Below are positions 16,425 to 24,806 of a stretch of 64,000 nucleotides of DNA, in pieces. The notes beneath the pieces are model-generated. The model worked only from the letters and a program-made list of their open reading frames with translations, was not told the origin of the DNA and made no database searches. Source of the DNA: Candidatus Desulfosporosinus nitrosoreducens (GTDB taxonomy: Bacteria; Bacillota; Desulfitobacteriia; Desulfitobacteriales; Desulfitobacteriaceae). Both the position numbers and the translations under genes were made by a program. The number at the start of each line of letters is the position of its first letter. Position 1 is the stretch's first letter. The stretch is from positions 35,030-99,029 of the forward strand of contig NZ_JAVHUW010000045.1 of the NCBI RefSeq assembly GCF_030954495.1. Direction: 5' to 3'.

Positions 16425-17423
16425 TCATAGAATCCGCTGACCCAGTATAAAGTTAAGGCCCAGCCCCCAAAGGAACGTTAAAATAATCGACGCAGCGGCA
16501 ATAAAAACAAACAAGGACATACGAAAGTTTCTGCTAAAGAGAACGATATTTCTCAAGTCCAGGATTTGCCCGATAAGGAGAAAGGCAAATACTGATCCCA
16601 GAGGAAATTGATTGGCCAGTACCCTGGCCACAAAGGCATCGGCTTCCGAACACAAAGACATGGAAATTGCCAAAATCATCATCGCACCGATGGCCAAATA
16701 AGGATTATCAACAAATTGAAAGAGCATTCCTTTAGGAAGCCAGACTTGAATTGCGGCGGCTAAAAAGGCGCTGATGATGAGATATCCGCCAATGTCGAAA
16801 AATTCGTCAACGGCATGGAGAAATAATTCGTGGATAGTTTGTGTTTGGGAGTGATGCTCTTGATGATGGTTTTTGCCTGCAGTTACTCCGAAATCCCGGG
16901 GACTAAACAAATTACCCACCAAGAAAGCTATAATCGCTCCAACGACAAAGGTTCCCAAAACGCGCAGCGCGACAAAATGCCAATTCCATTGAAAAGCCAG
17001 GGCTGTCGCCAGGATAACTAAGGGATTGATGACCGGAGCAGTCAGCAAATAGGCAAAGGTGGTCTGCATCGACACCCCCTTGCGCAGCAAGCTGCGGGCG
17101 ACAGGCATGACTCCGCAGTCACAGACCGGAAAAAACAAACCCAGCAATCCCCCAACGACTACTCCGGCCAGGCCGTTACCGGGGGCGAATTTGGCGATCC
17201 ATTCCTCGCGGACAAAAAGCCTGATCAGGGAAGAGGCTAGGACACCGATTAAGATAAAAGGCAGCGCCTGCAAAATAATACTTAAGGCCAAAGTGATAAT
17301 GCTGCTCACCTGTTCCAGAGTGATTTTGTTTTGCAGTGCTTTAAAGCCCAGCGTCATGAATAAGGTAGTGCCTATGACTCCGGCGTAAAATTTGGCGGAG
17401 GAAATTGGTTTCGCATAGTCCAT
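16425..17423 (-). CDS. YcgR-like permease (UPF0718/DUF318)
   Basis: 332 residues with eight or more predicted membrane helices. FFPVCDCGVMPVARSLLRKG and the C-terminal SLCSEADAFVARVL are family markers of UPF0718 permeases, relatives of the arsenic exporter ArsP. A short His-rich cytoplasmic loop (HHQEHHSQ) lies in the middle. It is the first gene of a two-gene leftward operon with the YcgQ-like partner 46 bases behind. The substrate is unknown; zinc is plausible given the His-rich loops of both proteins and the zur-znu neighbours. Confidence 0.75.
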   Translation of the reverse strand: MDYAKPISSAKFYAGVIGTTLFMTLGFKALQNKITLEQVSSIITLALSIILQALPFILIGVLASSLIRLFVREEWIAKFAPGNGLAGVVVGGLLGLFFPVCDCGVMPVARSLLRKGVSMQTTFAYLLTAPVINPLVILATALAFQWNWHFVALRVLGTFVVGAIIAFLVGNLFSPRDFGVTAGKNHHQEHHSQTQTIHELFLHAVDEFFDIGGYLIISAFLAAAIQVWLPKGMLFQFVDNPYLAIGAMMILAISMSLCSEADAFVARVLANQFPLGSVFAFLLIGQILDLRNIVLFSRNFRMSLFVFIAAASIILTFLWGLGLNFILGQRIL

Positions 17424-17544
17424 AAATTCTTAGCTCCTTAATACTCCATATCCTAATAAATATAACTATTAAGAAAAGGGACGGTATATTCCATTAACTG
17501 GATCTTGCTCAAGCCTTTAGATAAGGGTTAGTGAATAATAGTTA

Positions 17545-17573
17545 TGTACAAGACCGTAAGGCTATGTTACAAT
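17545..17573 (+). promoter_or_regulatory. Candidate promoter of nrdDG
   Basis: TGTACA and TACAAT with 17-base spacing. The start would lie just before the first NrdR-type box. Confidence 0.45.
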
Positions 17574-17587
17574 AATTTCAGAAGCAA

Positions 17588-17635
17588 CCACTGTATATAG
17601 TGGCATTTGCAAAATTGTTAGCTACATATAGTGCT
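17588..17635. promoter_or_regulatory. Tandem NrdR boxes
   Basis: Two 16-bp sites, CCACTGTATATAGTGG at 17588 and AGCTACATATAGTGCT at 17620, match the NrdR consensus (ACACwATATATwGwGT, from memory). Their starts are 32 bp apart, about three helical turns, which is the spacing typical of NrdR box pairs. They lie between the candidate promoter and the cobalamin riboswitch of nrdD. Confidence 0.75.
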
Positions 17636-17680
17636 GCCGGTTCGCTTTTTAGGCAGTTATAAAACTGATTTAACTAAATA

Positions 17681-17895
17681 CTGGAATAAGTGATTCTTCC
17701 CGAGGGGAAGAATTGAAAAGGGAAGTCAGTCGAAGCTGACGCGGTGCCCGCCACTGTAAAAGGTAGTCAACCCATCCAATGTCACTGGGATATATCCGGG
17801 AAGACTTGAGTTGATGATGACCTTGAGCCAGGAGACCTGCTTATTCCGAGGTTAAAACTACCTACGGGAATGTTAGGGGGGTGGATACCTGTGTC
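17681..17895 (+). promoter_or_regulatory. Cobalamin riboswitch upstream of nrdDG
   Basis: GGAATAAG pairs with CTTATTCC, enclosing GCGGTGCCCGCCACTGTAA and GCCAGGAGACCTGC. The TTTTTGCCTGATAC segment after it is shared with the cbiMN riboswitch, pointing to a common origin. Expected effect: cobalamin lowers nrdDG expression, presumably because a B12-dependent class II reductase can then take over. Confidence 0.95.
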
Positions 17896-17934
17896 TGTGA
17901 GGCTATTTTTGCCTGATACCGGTTAAAGCTTTTT

Positions 17935-17962
17935 ACCCTTCCGTTAGCGAAGGGTTTTTGAT
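17935..17962 (+). terminator. Riboswitch-linked terminator before nrdD
   Basis: ACCCTTC and GAAGGGT form a hairpin followed by TTTTTGATTTTT. Confidence 0.75.
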
Positions 17963-18011
17963 TTTTATTGATGCCCAATCATGACTTATTGATGAAGGAG
18001 GTTCTTAAGCA

Positions 18012-20102
18012 ATGATCAAAGAGATTGTAAAAAGAAATGGAAACATAGAGGTTTTTAATCAGGACAAAATCGTTCATGCCATTTTTAAAGCGGCCACTGC
18101 TTGCGGAGGATCAGATTATGAACGCGCCGAGGAAATAGGCAGACAAGTGGTTGAGGTCTTGGAAAAGAAATTCAGGGCTAAACAGCCTGATGTGGAATCA
18201 ATCCAGGATATTGTTGAAAAAGTTCTCATAGAAAACGGACACGCTAAAACAGCCAAAGCTTATATTCTCTATCGGCAAAAAAGAAAAAACACCCGTGAAA
18301 TGGATGCGCTGATAGGGGCGACGATCGGGATGTTTTCCGATTACTTGGGGGATAAAGACTGGCGGATTAATGAGAATGCCAATACGCAAAAAAGTATTAA
18401 TGGCTTAAACAACTATATCCGGGAGACCTTTACGAAAAAGTACTGGCTCTATGAGGTCTATCCCCAGGAAGTACGCGAGGCTCATGAAAGCGGAGACTGC
18501 CATATTCATGATTTAGGCTTTTTTGGACCTTATTGTGCAGGCTGGGATTTGAGACAGCTTCTTCTGGACGGATTTGGGGGAGTCCCCGGCAAAGTAGAAA
18601 GCGGTCCGGCCAAACATTTGCGGTCGTTTCTGGGTCAAATCGTCAATTCCACCTTTACGACCCAAGGGGAAACTGCCGGAGCTCAAGCCTGGTCCAGCTT
18701 TGATACCTTTTGCGCACCCTTTATCCGCAAGGATCACTTGACATTTATCCAAGTCAAACAGTGTTTGCAGGAATTTGTCTTTAATCTCAATGTCCCCACT
18801 CGGGTGGGATTTCAATGCCCTTTTTCTAATCTTACCTTTGACCTAAAGGTTCCTTCGACCTTGAAAGATGAGCCGGTGATTATCGGCGGCCATTATACTG
18901 AGGATAAGTATGGTGATTTCCAGGAAGAATTGGATATCTTCAACTTGGCCTTCTGTGAGGTAATGCTGGAGGGAGATTCTAAGGGCAGAGTGTTTACCTT
19001 TCCCATACCAACCCTTAATATCACTCGGGATTTTGAATGGGATAGTCCGGTAGCGGATGCCTTTATGAAGATTACTTGCAAGTACGGCATTCCTTATTTC
19101 GCCAATTACGTCAATTCCGATCTGTCTCCTGAAGACGCCGTATCCATGTGCTGCCGGCTGCGCCTGGATACCAGTGAGCTCAGAAAACGAGGCGGGGGAC
19201 TGTTCGGAAGCAATCCTCTCACCGGGTCGATCGGCGTTGTTACCATCAACCTGCCCAGATTAGCCTACTTATCTCAGACAAAATTGGAGTTTATGGAACG
19301 GCTGAAGCAAATGGCGGAAATCGGGCGCACGGCCTTGGAAATCAAGCGCAAGATTATTGAGCAGCAGTCAGAAAGAGGGTTGTATCCTTTCTCTTGCCAT
19401 TATCTGAGGCATTCCCAGGAGCGGAGCGGACATTATTGGCATAACCATTTCAGCACCATTGGTATTGTTGGTATGAACGAGGCCTTGCTTAATTTTATGG
19501 GCAAGGGAATTGACACGGAGGAAGGCCGTGATTTTGCGCTGGAGGTTATGAATCATTTGCGGGAACTGCTGGTTCAATTTCAGGAGGAGACAGGTAATGT
19601 CTACAATTTAGAAGCGACGCCGGCAGAGGGCACATCTTATCGCCTGGCGATGCTGGATACGATGAGGTTCAAATCCATTATAACTGCCGGCCGGGAGGTC
19701 CCCTATTATTCCAATTCGACTCAGCTTCCCGTCGGTTACACAGATGATATCTTTGAGGTTTTAGAGCTGCAGGACGAATTGCAGTCCCTTTACACAGGAG
19801 GGACGGTCCAGCACCTGTATCTGGGAGAAGCCATTGAGGATATTCAGGTTTGCAAGCAGCTCATTCAAAAAATATTTAACAAGCATAAAATCCCCTATAT
19901 TTCTGTTACTCCGACCTTTAGTGTCTGTGACAGGCACGGATATATCAGCGGTGAGCATTTCCAGTGCCCCGAATGCGGCGCTGAAACTGAAGTATGGTCC
20001 AGAGTAACGGGTTATCTGAGGCCGGTCAAAAACTATAATCTTGGCAAAAAAGAAGAATATGCTCAGAGAAAAAAATTCGTGCTGCCTGAGGTGGTAGCGT
20101 GA
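18012..20102 (+). CDS. nrdD: Class III anaerobic ribonucleoside-triphosphate reductase
   Basis: 696 residues. An N-terminal ATP-cone (about 3-90, IVKRNGNIEVFNQDKI) gives allosteric control, followed by the NrdD catalytic barrel and a C-terminal zinc-binding part (CDRH...CPEC) running into the glycyl radical site RVTGYLRP. The enzyme reduces NTPs to dNTPs without oxygen; the radical is generated by NrdG. AAGGAGG precedes the ATG. nrdG overlaps by four bases. Control elements upstream are a pair of NrdR boxes and a cobalamin riboswitch. Confidence 0.93.
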   Translation: MIKEIVKRNGNIEVFNQDKIVHAIFKAATACGGSDYERAEEIGRQVVEVLEKKFRAKQPDVESIQDIVEKVLIENGHAKTAKAYILYRQKRKNTREMDALIGATIGMFSDYLGDKDWRINENANTQKSINGLNNYIRETFTKKYWLYEVYPQEVREAHESGDCHIHDLGFFGPYCAGWDLRQLLLDGFGGVPGKVESGPAKHLRSFLGQIVNSTFTTQGETAGAQAWSSFDTFCAPFIRKDHLTFIQVKQCLQEFVFNLNVPTRVGFQCPFSNLTFDLKVPSTLKDEPVIIGGHYTEDKYGDFQEELDIFNLAFCEVMLEGDSKGRVFTFPIPTLNITRDFEWDSPVADAFMKITCKYGIPYFANYVNSDLSPEDAVSMCCRLRLDTSELRKRGGGLFGSNPLTGSIGVVTINLPRLAYLSQTKLEFMERLKQMAEIGRTALEIKRKIIEQQSERGLYPFSCHYLRHSQERSGHYWHNHFSTIGIVGMNEALLNFMGKGIDTEEGRDFALEVMNHLRELLVQFQEETGNVYNLEATPAEGTSYRLAMLDTMRFKSIITAGREVPYYSNSTQLPVGYTDDIFEVLELQDELQSLYTGGTVQHLYLGEAIEDIQVCKQLIQKIFNKHKIPYISVTPTFSVCDRHGYISGEHFQCPECGAETEVWSRVTGYLRPVKNYNLGKKEEYAQRKKFVLPEVVA

Positions 20103-20773
20103 ATATCGCCGGATTTGTCAAGACATCCTTTGTGGATTACCCTGGCAAGATAGCGTCCGTAGTTTTTACTCAAGGGTGCAATTTAAGATGTGGTTATTGC
20201 CATAATCCCGGTCTTCTGGATATTCGTAACACGACAACTTGTATTCCGGCGGAAGAGGTATTTGAATTCCTTTTTAAGCGCAAAGGAATGATTGAGGCGG
20301 TGGTTTTGAGCGGAGGGGAACCGACATTACAGAAAAATCTGGAAGGGTTCATTGCCGAATTGAAAGCCATGAGTTTGCTTGTAAAGCTGGATACTAACGG
20401 GACAAATCCGCAAAGCCTAAGAAGGCTGATTGATACTAAGCTCTTGGATTTCATCGCCATGGATCTGAAGGCTCCTCTCAATCGCTACGAAAAGATTACC
20501 AAGACAAACCCCTTAGATGTAGCTGCAATTCGGCAAAGCGCAGAAATCATTAAGGCCAGCGGACTTGCTTACGAGTTTAGGACAACCTTTTGCCCTGAGC
20601 TGGAGGCTGAGAATATCCCCATGATTATTCTTGATTTTGATCTATCCTCAAATTATGTGGTTCAAAGTTGCAGAGGACCAGAGTTGAAAAAGTTATCCAA
20701 GGACAAACGAGATTTAAAGAGGTTGGCCGAATGCTCGGAAGAAAATTTGTTTTTGGCTTTCCGGGGGTTTTAA
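20099..20773 (+). CDS. nrdG: Anaerobic ribonucleotide reductase activating protein
   Basis: A 224-residue radical SAM enzyme. The 4Fe-4S motif CNLRCGYC sits at residues 29-36 and SGGEPT further on binds S-adenosylmethionine. It starts with GTG overlapping the nrdD stop. It installs the glycyl radical on NrdD. The family is also close to the pyruvate-formate-lyase activases, but the overlap with nrdD settles the role. Confidence 0.92.
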   Translation: MNIAGFVKTSFVDYPGKIASVVFTQGCNLRCGYCHNPGLLDIRNTTTCIPAEEVFEFLFKRKGMIEAVVLSGGEPTLQKNLEGFIAELKAMSLLVKLDTNGTNPQSLRRLIDTKLLDFIAMDLKAPLNRYEKITKTNPLDVAAIRQSAEIIKASGLAYEFRTTFCPELEAENIPMIILDFDLSSNYVVQSCRGPELKKLSKDKRDLKRLAECSEENLFLAFRGF

Positions 20774-20931
20774 GCGATGAGAAAGCGATAGGTGACATGA
20801 AGGAATGACGTCGGGGCACTTAAATAGGTTATTGGGATTGTGAGCCAAGTTTTTTGTAAATAAAAGTAAACAATACTAAAAAAGTGCGGTTATTTTCTCA
20901 ATATAAAGAAAAAAATTTTAAGGAATACACT

Positions 20932-20960
20932 TTGAGAGAAGGAATTTATACAGATATGTA
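20932..20960 (+). promoter_or_regulatory. Candidate promoter of the FmdE/transport operon
   Basis: TTGAGA and TATGTA with 17-base spacing, ending 28 bases before the two-hairpin attenuator. The -10 match is only moderate. Confidence 0.35.
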
Positions 20961-20988
20961 GAATTAAGGAAAAAATATCAGAAGATAA

Positions 20989-21070
20989 GCAGAGCCGTGA
21001 AGGTGTTTGCAAAGGCCATGAAGGTCGACTTGATTTAGAGTCAACTTTTATGGCCTTTTTTGTTTTTTTT
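20989..21070 (+). promoter_or_regulatory. Two-hairpin attenuator (copy B) in front of methyltransferase-FmdE operon
   Basis: Hairpin 1 is GCAGA-GCC, loop GUGAA, GGU-G-UUUGC with the same bulged G as copy A. AAA follows, then GGCC-AUGAA-GGUC, whose left arm can instead pair with ACUUUUAUGGCC to form a terminator ending in two U-runs. Sixteen consecutive bases around hairpin 1 (CCGTGAAGGTGTTTGC) are identical to copy A, and base changes elsewhere keep the pairing. Competition between the small hairpin and the terminator is what a riboswitch or attenuator needs. The signal is unknown. Confidence 0.65.
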
Positions 21071-21071
21071 A

Positions 21072-21152
21072 ATCGTCAATATTTTATCCTTTCCCTTAAG
21101 TATATGTCATTAGGTGATGTGGCAGAGATAACCATTCACGGTCGAGAGTAAA
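21072..21152 (+). pseudogene. Relic of a nikB-like permease gene
   Basis: About 78 bases directly behind the attenuator terminator align with bases 25651-25729 inside the permease gene at 25595, at roughly three quarters identity with one single-base gap. The best-preserved part encodes MSLGDVAEITIHGRE versus MSSGDVAEITIRSQG and ends in TAA. The rest of the gene is gone. It suggests that a Nik/Opp-type transporter once stood directly behind this attenuator. Confidence 0.65.
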
Positions 21153-21191
21153 GGGGCAAACTAGTCAGCTAGGAGAAAGGGGGCATGAAAA

Positions 21192-21788
21192 TTGGTTCCT
21201 AAAAAAGATTATTTTGATGAGAAGGCGGCAAAGTGGGATTCTCAGATCAAGGATGAAGTTGTGCTTCGCCTGAAAAATATGATTGAGGAACTTGCCTTGT
21301 CTCAGGGCAGCAAAGTTCTTGATCTGGGTACCGGCACCGGAGTGCTCATACCAATGCTGGTCGGGGCAGTGGGGGTTTCCGGACTCGTCGTGGCGATGGA
21401 TTTTGCTCCCCGGATGTTGGCAGAAGCTCGGAAAAAATATCATTGGTCTAATTTGGAATTCTTAGAAGGAGAGGCGGAGAATATTCCGCTGCCGGACCAG
21501 GTAATTGATGAAGTGGTATGCAACTCCGCTTTTCCCCACTTTGATAACCTTTGGCAAGCGGCTAAAGAAATGTCCAGAGTGTTGAAAAGCGGAGGCAGAG
21601 TTGCAGTGTTCCATCCGCATAGCAGGGAGTATGTCAATGAATTGCATGCTTTTCTCGGTGGTGCGGTTAAAAACTGCATGATACCGGAAGAAGACGTGAT
21701 GCGCGATATTTTTTCAGAGGCGGGTTTTGAGAAGATCTCCATTGAAAACACGCTTCAGAGCTATCTTTTAACCGGAAGAAAAGCGTGA
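21192..21788 (+). CDS. SAM-dependent methyltransferase (UbiE-like class I)
   Basis: 198 residues with the class I fold: motif I LDLGTGTGVLIPML, acidic residue after strand 2 (VVAMDFAPRML), EGEAENIPLP, and a post-motif VLKSGGRVAVFHPH. The TTG start is supported by TAGGAGAAAGGGGG eight to ten bases upstream; an ATG eight bases earlier is out of frame and runs into a stop. It is the first gene behind attenuator B, followed by FmdE 43 bases later. The substrate is unknown; context suggests a role in metal-complex or cofactor chemistry. It is only distantly related to the two methyltransferases at 30950 and 31835. Confidence 0.8.
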   Translation: MVPKKDYFDEKAAKWDSQIKDEVVLRLKNMIEELALSQGSKVLDLGTGTGVLIPMLVGAVGVSGLVVAMDFAPRMLAEARKKYHWSNLEFLEGEAENIPLPDQVIDEVVCNSAFPHFDNLWQAAKEMSRVLKSGGRVAVFHPHSREYVNELHAFLGGAVKNCMIPEEDVMRDIFSEAGFEKISIENTLQSYLLTGRKA

Positions 21789-21831
21789 AGAAAAAAGAGT
21801 TAAAAGAAAAGTAAAAGGAGTGACTTGGAAA

Positions 21832-22467
21832 ATGGATGAACAAGTTAAGGTGGATTGGGAACGCTGTGTATCGTTTCATGGACACGTCTGTCCGGGGTTG
21901 GCTATTGGCTTTCAGGCGGCTCAGATTGCTTTGAAGCTGCTCCCTGAACTGGGAGAGGAGCCTTACAATCCTAAAAGCGGCATTGTCAGTATTGTACAGA
22001 ACGATGCCTGTGGTGTGGATGCCGTGCAGACTTTGCTTTCCAGTACCTTTGGCAAAGGAAATTTAATGTTTATGGACCACGGAAAGCACGTTTTCAGTTT
22101 CATTCGCCGTCAGGATGGGCAGGGCGTCCGCGTCGCTCTGAAATATGGGGCTATGGACAATGAACGGCATCAGGCACTGCGGGTCAAAATGATGGACAAT
22201 ACGGCAACTCCCCAAGAATCCGAGGAATTTTATCAGCTGCATGAAGAGATTTCCCGGCATCTGGTGGAAGCTCCGCCGGAAGAGCATTTTGCTTGGCGGA
22301 AAATCCACTTTGAGCTGCCCAAGGGTCCCAGGCTCAACCCCACGGTGCAATGTGCTTTTTGCGGGGAGGGCGTTATGGAACAGCGGGCCAGTGTTCGTGA
22401 CGGACGCATCGCCTGTCCTGAATGTGTAGAGAAGTATGAGTCGCGTGTTCTTGTGTTAAATAAATAA
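21832..22467 (+). CDS. FmdE-family protein with C-terminal zinc finger
   Basis: 211 residues, the larger of two FmdE paralogues here. The N-terminal signature is FHGHVCPGLAIG, then NDACGVDAVQ, GKGNLMFMDHGKHVFSF, and a zinc finger CAFCGEG...CPEC. The family name comes from the molybdenum/tungsten formylmethanofuran dehydrogenase complex, but the bacterial proteins occur without that enzyme and their activity is unproven. AAGGAG precedes the ATG by 12 bases. A methyltransferase stands before it and a FecCD-type ABC transporter after it, with 120 bases between and no clear terminator. Confidence 0.87.
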   Translation: MDEQVKVDWERCVSFHGHVCPGLAIGFQAAQIALKLLPELGEEPYNPKSGIVSIVQNDACGVDAVQTLLSSTFGKGNLMFMDHGKHVFSFIRRQDGQGVRVALKYGAMDNERHQALRVKMMDNTATPQESEEFYQLHEEISRHLVEAPPEEHFAWRKIHFELPKGPRLNPTVQCAFCGEGVMEQRASVRDGRIACPECVEKYESRVLVLNK

Positions 22468-22587
22468 ATCTACTTTCCGTAAAAGTGACTTGTAAATATA
22501 AGAAAGTACATTATGGCATTTGGGCTAAATTGCTTTTGCTAAAGGTTCGCTAAAATGTACTGTAGGTATGAGGGGGATGGATCTGCA

Positions 22588-23721
22588 ATGAAAAAAGTAA
22601 CATTACTGTTGTCTCTGCTTATGTCCCTGCTGTTTCTGGCGGGATGCGGCGGAACTGCAGGCTCCAAAGAAGCGGGAACAGTTCCGGCGGCGGCTCAGGC
22701 TCAAAAACAAAAAATAACGGATCTGCTCGGGAGAGAGGTTGAGATAGCGGTACCTGTCCAAAAGGTCGCGGCGATTGGCCCGGGCGCCTTGCGATTGGTG
22801 ATCTACGATGATGGGACATCCATGGTGTCAGGCATTGAAGACATTGAGAGAAAATCCTCGCCGGGAAGATCTTACATGATGGCTTATCCGGATTTAAAGA
22901 AGCTGCCCACGATAGGGCAGGGTGGACCGGATACCGCCCCCAATGAGGAGAGCCTGATCAATGCCAAGCCGGAGGTGATTTTCGTCTGCACTCTGGTCGA
23001 TAAAGAGAAGGCGGATCAACTTCAAGCTAAAACGGGAATTCCGGTGGTTGTTTTGAGCTATGGCAGTGTGACCAATGGGGCGTCGGTGTTTGACGATAAT
23101 CTTTACCGTTCCCTAAATTTGATCGGCACGATCATTGGGAAAGAAAAAAGAGCTGAAGACGTCGTGGCTTATCTTAAACAAAATGAAAAGGATCTGGCCG
23201 CACGGACGCAGGGTGTTCCGGCAGGGGATAAAGCGAAAGTTTATGTTGGTGCCGTGAGCTTTAAAGGAGCCCATGGGATCGAATACTCTCAGGCCAAATA
23301 TCCGCCGCTGGCCTTTATTGGGGCCAAAAATGTCGTCGATGAAACGGGGCAAAACGGCAGCGTAACGATCGATAAAGAAAAACTTATCAGTTGGGACCCG
23401 GATATTTTGTTCCTTGATGAGGGCGGTTATTCGGTCGTTGCGGACGATTATAAGAAAAACCCGGCCTTCTATCAATCGTTAAGTGCGGTGAAGAAAGGCC
23501 AGGTTTACAGCCAGATTCCCTACAACAACTATACCACTAATATTGATACGGCCTTTGCAGACGCTTATTATGCGGGAAAGATTGTTTTTCCGCAACAGTT
23601 TCAAGACATTGACCCCATTAAGAAAAGTGATGAAATATATCAGTTCCTTTTAGGTAAACCGCTTTATGCCGAGATGGAGCGCGAGCTTGGCGGTTTTAAA
23701 AAGCTCGAACTGGGCAGGTGA
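22588..23721 (+). CDS. Periplasmic-type binding lipoprotein of FecCD-class ABC importer
   Basis: 377 residues with a signal peptide ending in lipobox LAGC, then a cluster A-II (BtuF/FhuD/MolA-like) binding protein. It starts ITDLLGREVEI and has LPTIGQGG, NAKPEVIF, and WDPDILFLDEGG. This class carries siderophores, cobalamin, haem, or molybdate/tungstate. Linkage to FmdE favours a metal or oxyanion, but the sequence alone does not decide. GAGGGGG lies upstream of the ATG. It is followed without a gap by its permease. Confidence 0.78.
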   Translation: MKKVTLLLSLLMSLLFLAGCGGTAGSKEAGTVPAAAQAQKQKITDLLGREVEIAVPVQKVAAIGPGALRLVIYDDGTSMVSGIEDIERKSSPGRSYMMAYPDLKKLPTIGQGGPDTAPNEESLINAKPEVIFVCTLVDKEKADQLQAKTGIPVVVLSYGSVTNGASVFDDNLYRSLNLIGTIIGKEKRAEDVVAYLKQNEKDLAARTQGVPAGDKAKVYVGAVSFKGAHGIEYSQAKYPPLAFIGAKNVVDETGQNGSVTIDKEKLISWDPDILFLDEGGYSVVADDYKKNPAFYQSLSAVKKGQVYSQIPYNNYTTNIDTAFADAYYAGKIVFPQQFQDIDPIKKSDEIYQFLLGKPLYAEMERELGGFKKLELGR

Positions 23722-24806
23722 GTCGGTTGGCCGGCAGTGAAAGCATGCTTAATGGCGGGATAGATTCTTATTTGAAATATACTTGGAAGAAAAAATTAAT
23801 GCTGCTGATTTTGGTGCTGATAACGGCGCTGCTGGCCCTTTATGCCATTAGTGCCGGTTCGGCCGATCTTACACCCTGGCAAGTGATGCTTACGTTATTC
23901 GGTCAAACTGAAGGGCATGCTCAGATCATTATTTGGTCAATTCGCCTGCCCCGGGTTTTGGCTGCTATGGTAGCAGGAGTAGGCTTAGCGGTGGCAGGGG
24001 CAGTCATGCAGACTATTCTTCGAAACCCCTTAGCCTCTCCCAGCACTCTGGGAATTGCTCAAGGCGCAGCCTTTGGGGCTGCGCTGGCCATTATCGGCTG
24101 GGGAGCCGGCAGTTCTTCAAGCAGCGGCGGGGGAACGATACTGATTAATAGTCCCTATCTTGTCACAATTTCCGCCTTCGTAGCGGCAATGCTTACGACC
24201 ATGATCATTATTTTTCTGGCTCAGTATAAGGGTGTATCGCCGGAGTCTATGGTTTTGGCCGGAGTCGCCTTAGGCTCTCTCTTCTCAGCCTCTACCATGC
24301 TTTTGCAGTATTTCACCAACGACGTCAACGTAGCCGCCGTTGTCTTTTGGACCTTCGGCGATGTCGGGCGGGCATCGTGGGGTGAACTGGGGATTATGTC
24401 CTGCGTAGTCGCAGGCGCCCTGCTTTTTTTCCTCTTTAACCGTTGGAATTACAATGCCCTGGACAGTGGAGCGGAAACTGCCAAAGGGCTGGGTGTTAAT
24501 GTAGAAAAAACGAGACAATGGGGAATGTTTTTGGCCTCTTTGATTACGGCTACTGTTGTTTCCTTTCTGGGAATTATAGCTTTCATCGGTCTGGTGGCCC
24601 CACACCTTGTGAAGCGTTTAATCGGAGGAGACAATCGTTTCCTGATTCCGGCTTCCGGGGTGATGGGAGCTTTGTTGCTGCTGGCCGCAGATACTTTGGC
24701 AAGGCGGATTATTGCGCCTGTAATTTTGCCGGTTGGAGCGGTGACCTCTTTTCTGGGAGCGCCGCTTTTTCTCTATCTTTTGCTGAGGGGGTCCAAGCTG
24801 CGATGA
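23718..24806 (+). CDS. FecCD-type ABC importer permease
   Basis: 362 residues with about ten membrane helices and family stretches RLPRVLAAMVAGVGLAVAG, QTILRNPLASPSTLGIAQGA and GLVAPHLVKRLIGGDNR, the coupling-helix region. It overlaps the end of the binding-protein gene (GTG start) and its stop overlaps the ATPase start as ATGA, so the three genes are translationally coupled. An ATG at 23745 is an alternative start. Confidence 0.85.
   Translation: MSRLAGSESMLNGGIDSYLKYTWKKKLMLLILVLITALLALYAISAGSADLTPWQVMLTLFGQTEGHAQIIIWSIRLPRVLAAMVAGVGLAVAGAVMQTILRNPLASPSTLGIAQGAAFGAALAIIGWGAGSSSSSGGGTILINSPYLVTISAFVAAMLTTMIIIFLAQYKGVSPESMVLAGVALGSLFSASTMLLQYFTNDVNVAAVVFWTFGDVGRASWGELGIMSCVVAGALLFFLFNRWNYNALDSGAETAKGLGVNVEKTRQWGMFLASLITATVVSFLGIIAFIGLVAPHLVKRLIGGDNRFLIPASGVMGALLLLAADTLARRIIAPVILPVGAVTSFLGAPLFLYLLLRGSKLR

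Noticed and set aside
20989..21026. Tandem hairpins as an ANTAR-protein target
   Set aside because: ANTAR targets need hexaloops with A at position 1 and G at position 4. The loops here are GUGAA/AUGAA pentaloops that do not fit.
22468..22587. Another copy of the two-hairpin attenuator before the FecCD-type transporter
   Set aside because: Neither the GUGAA hairpin nor a U-tailed stem can be found in this gap.
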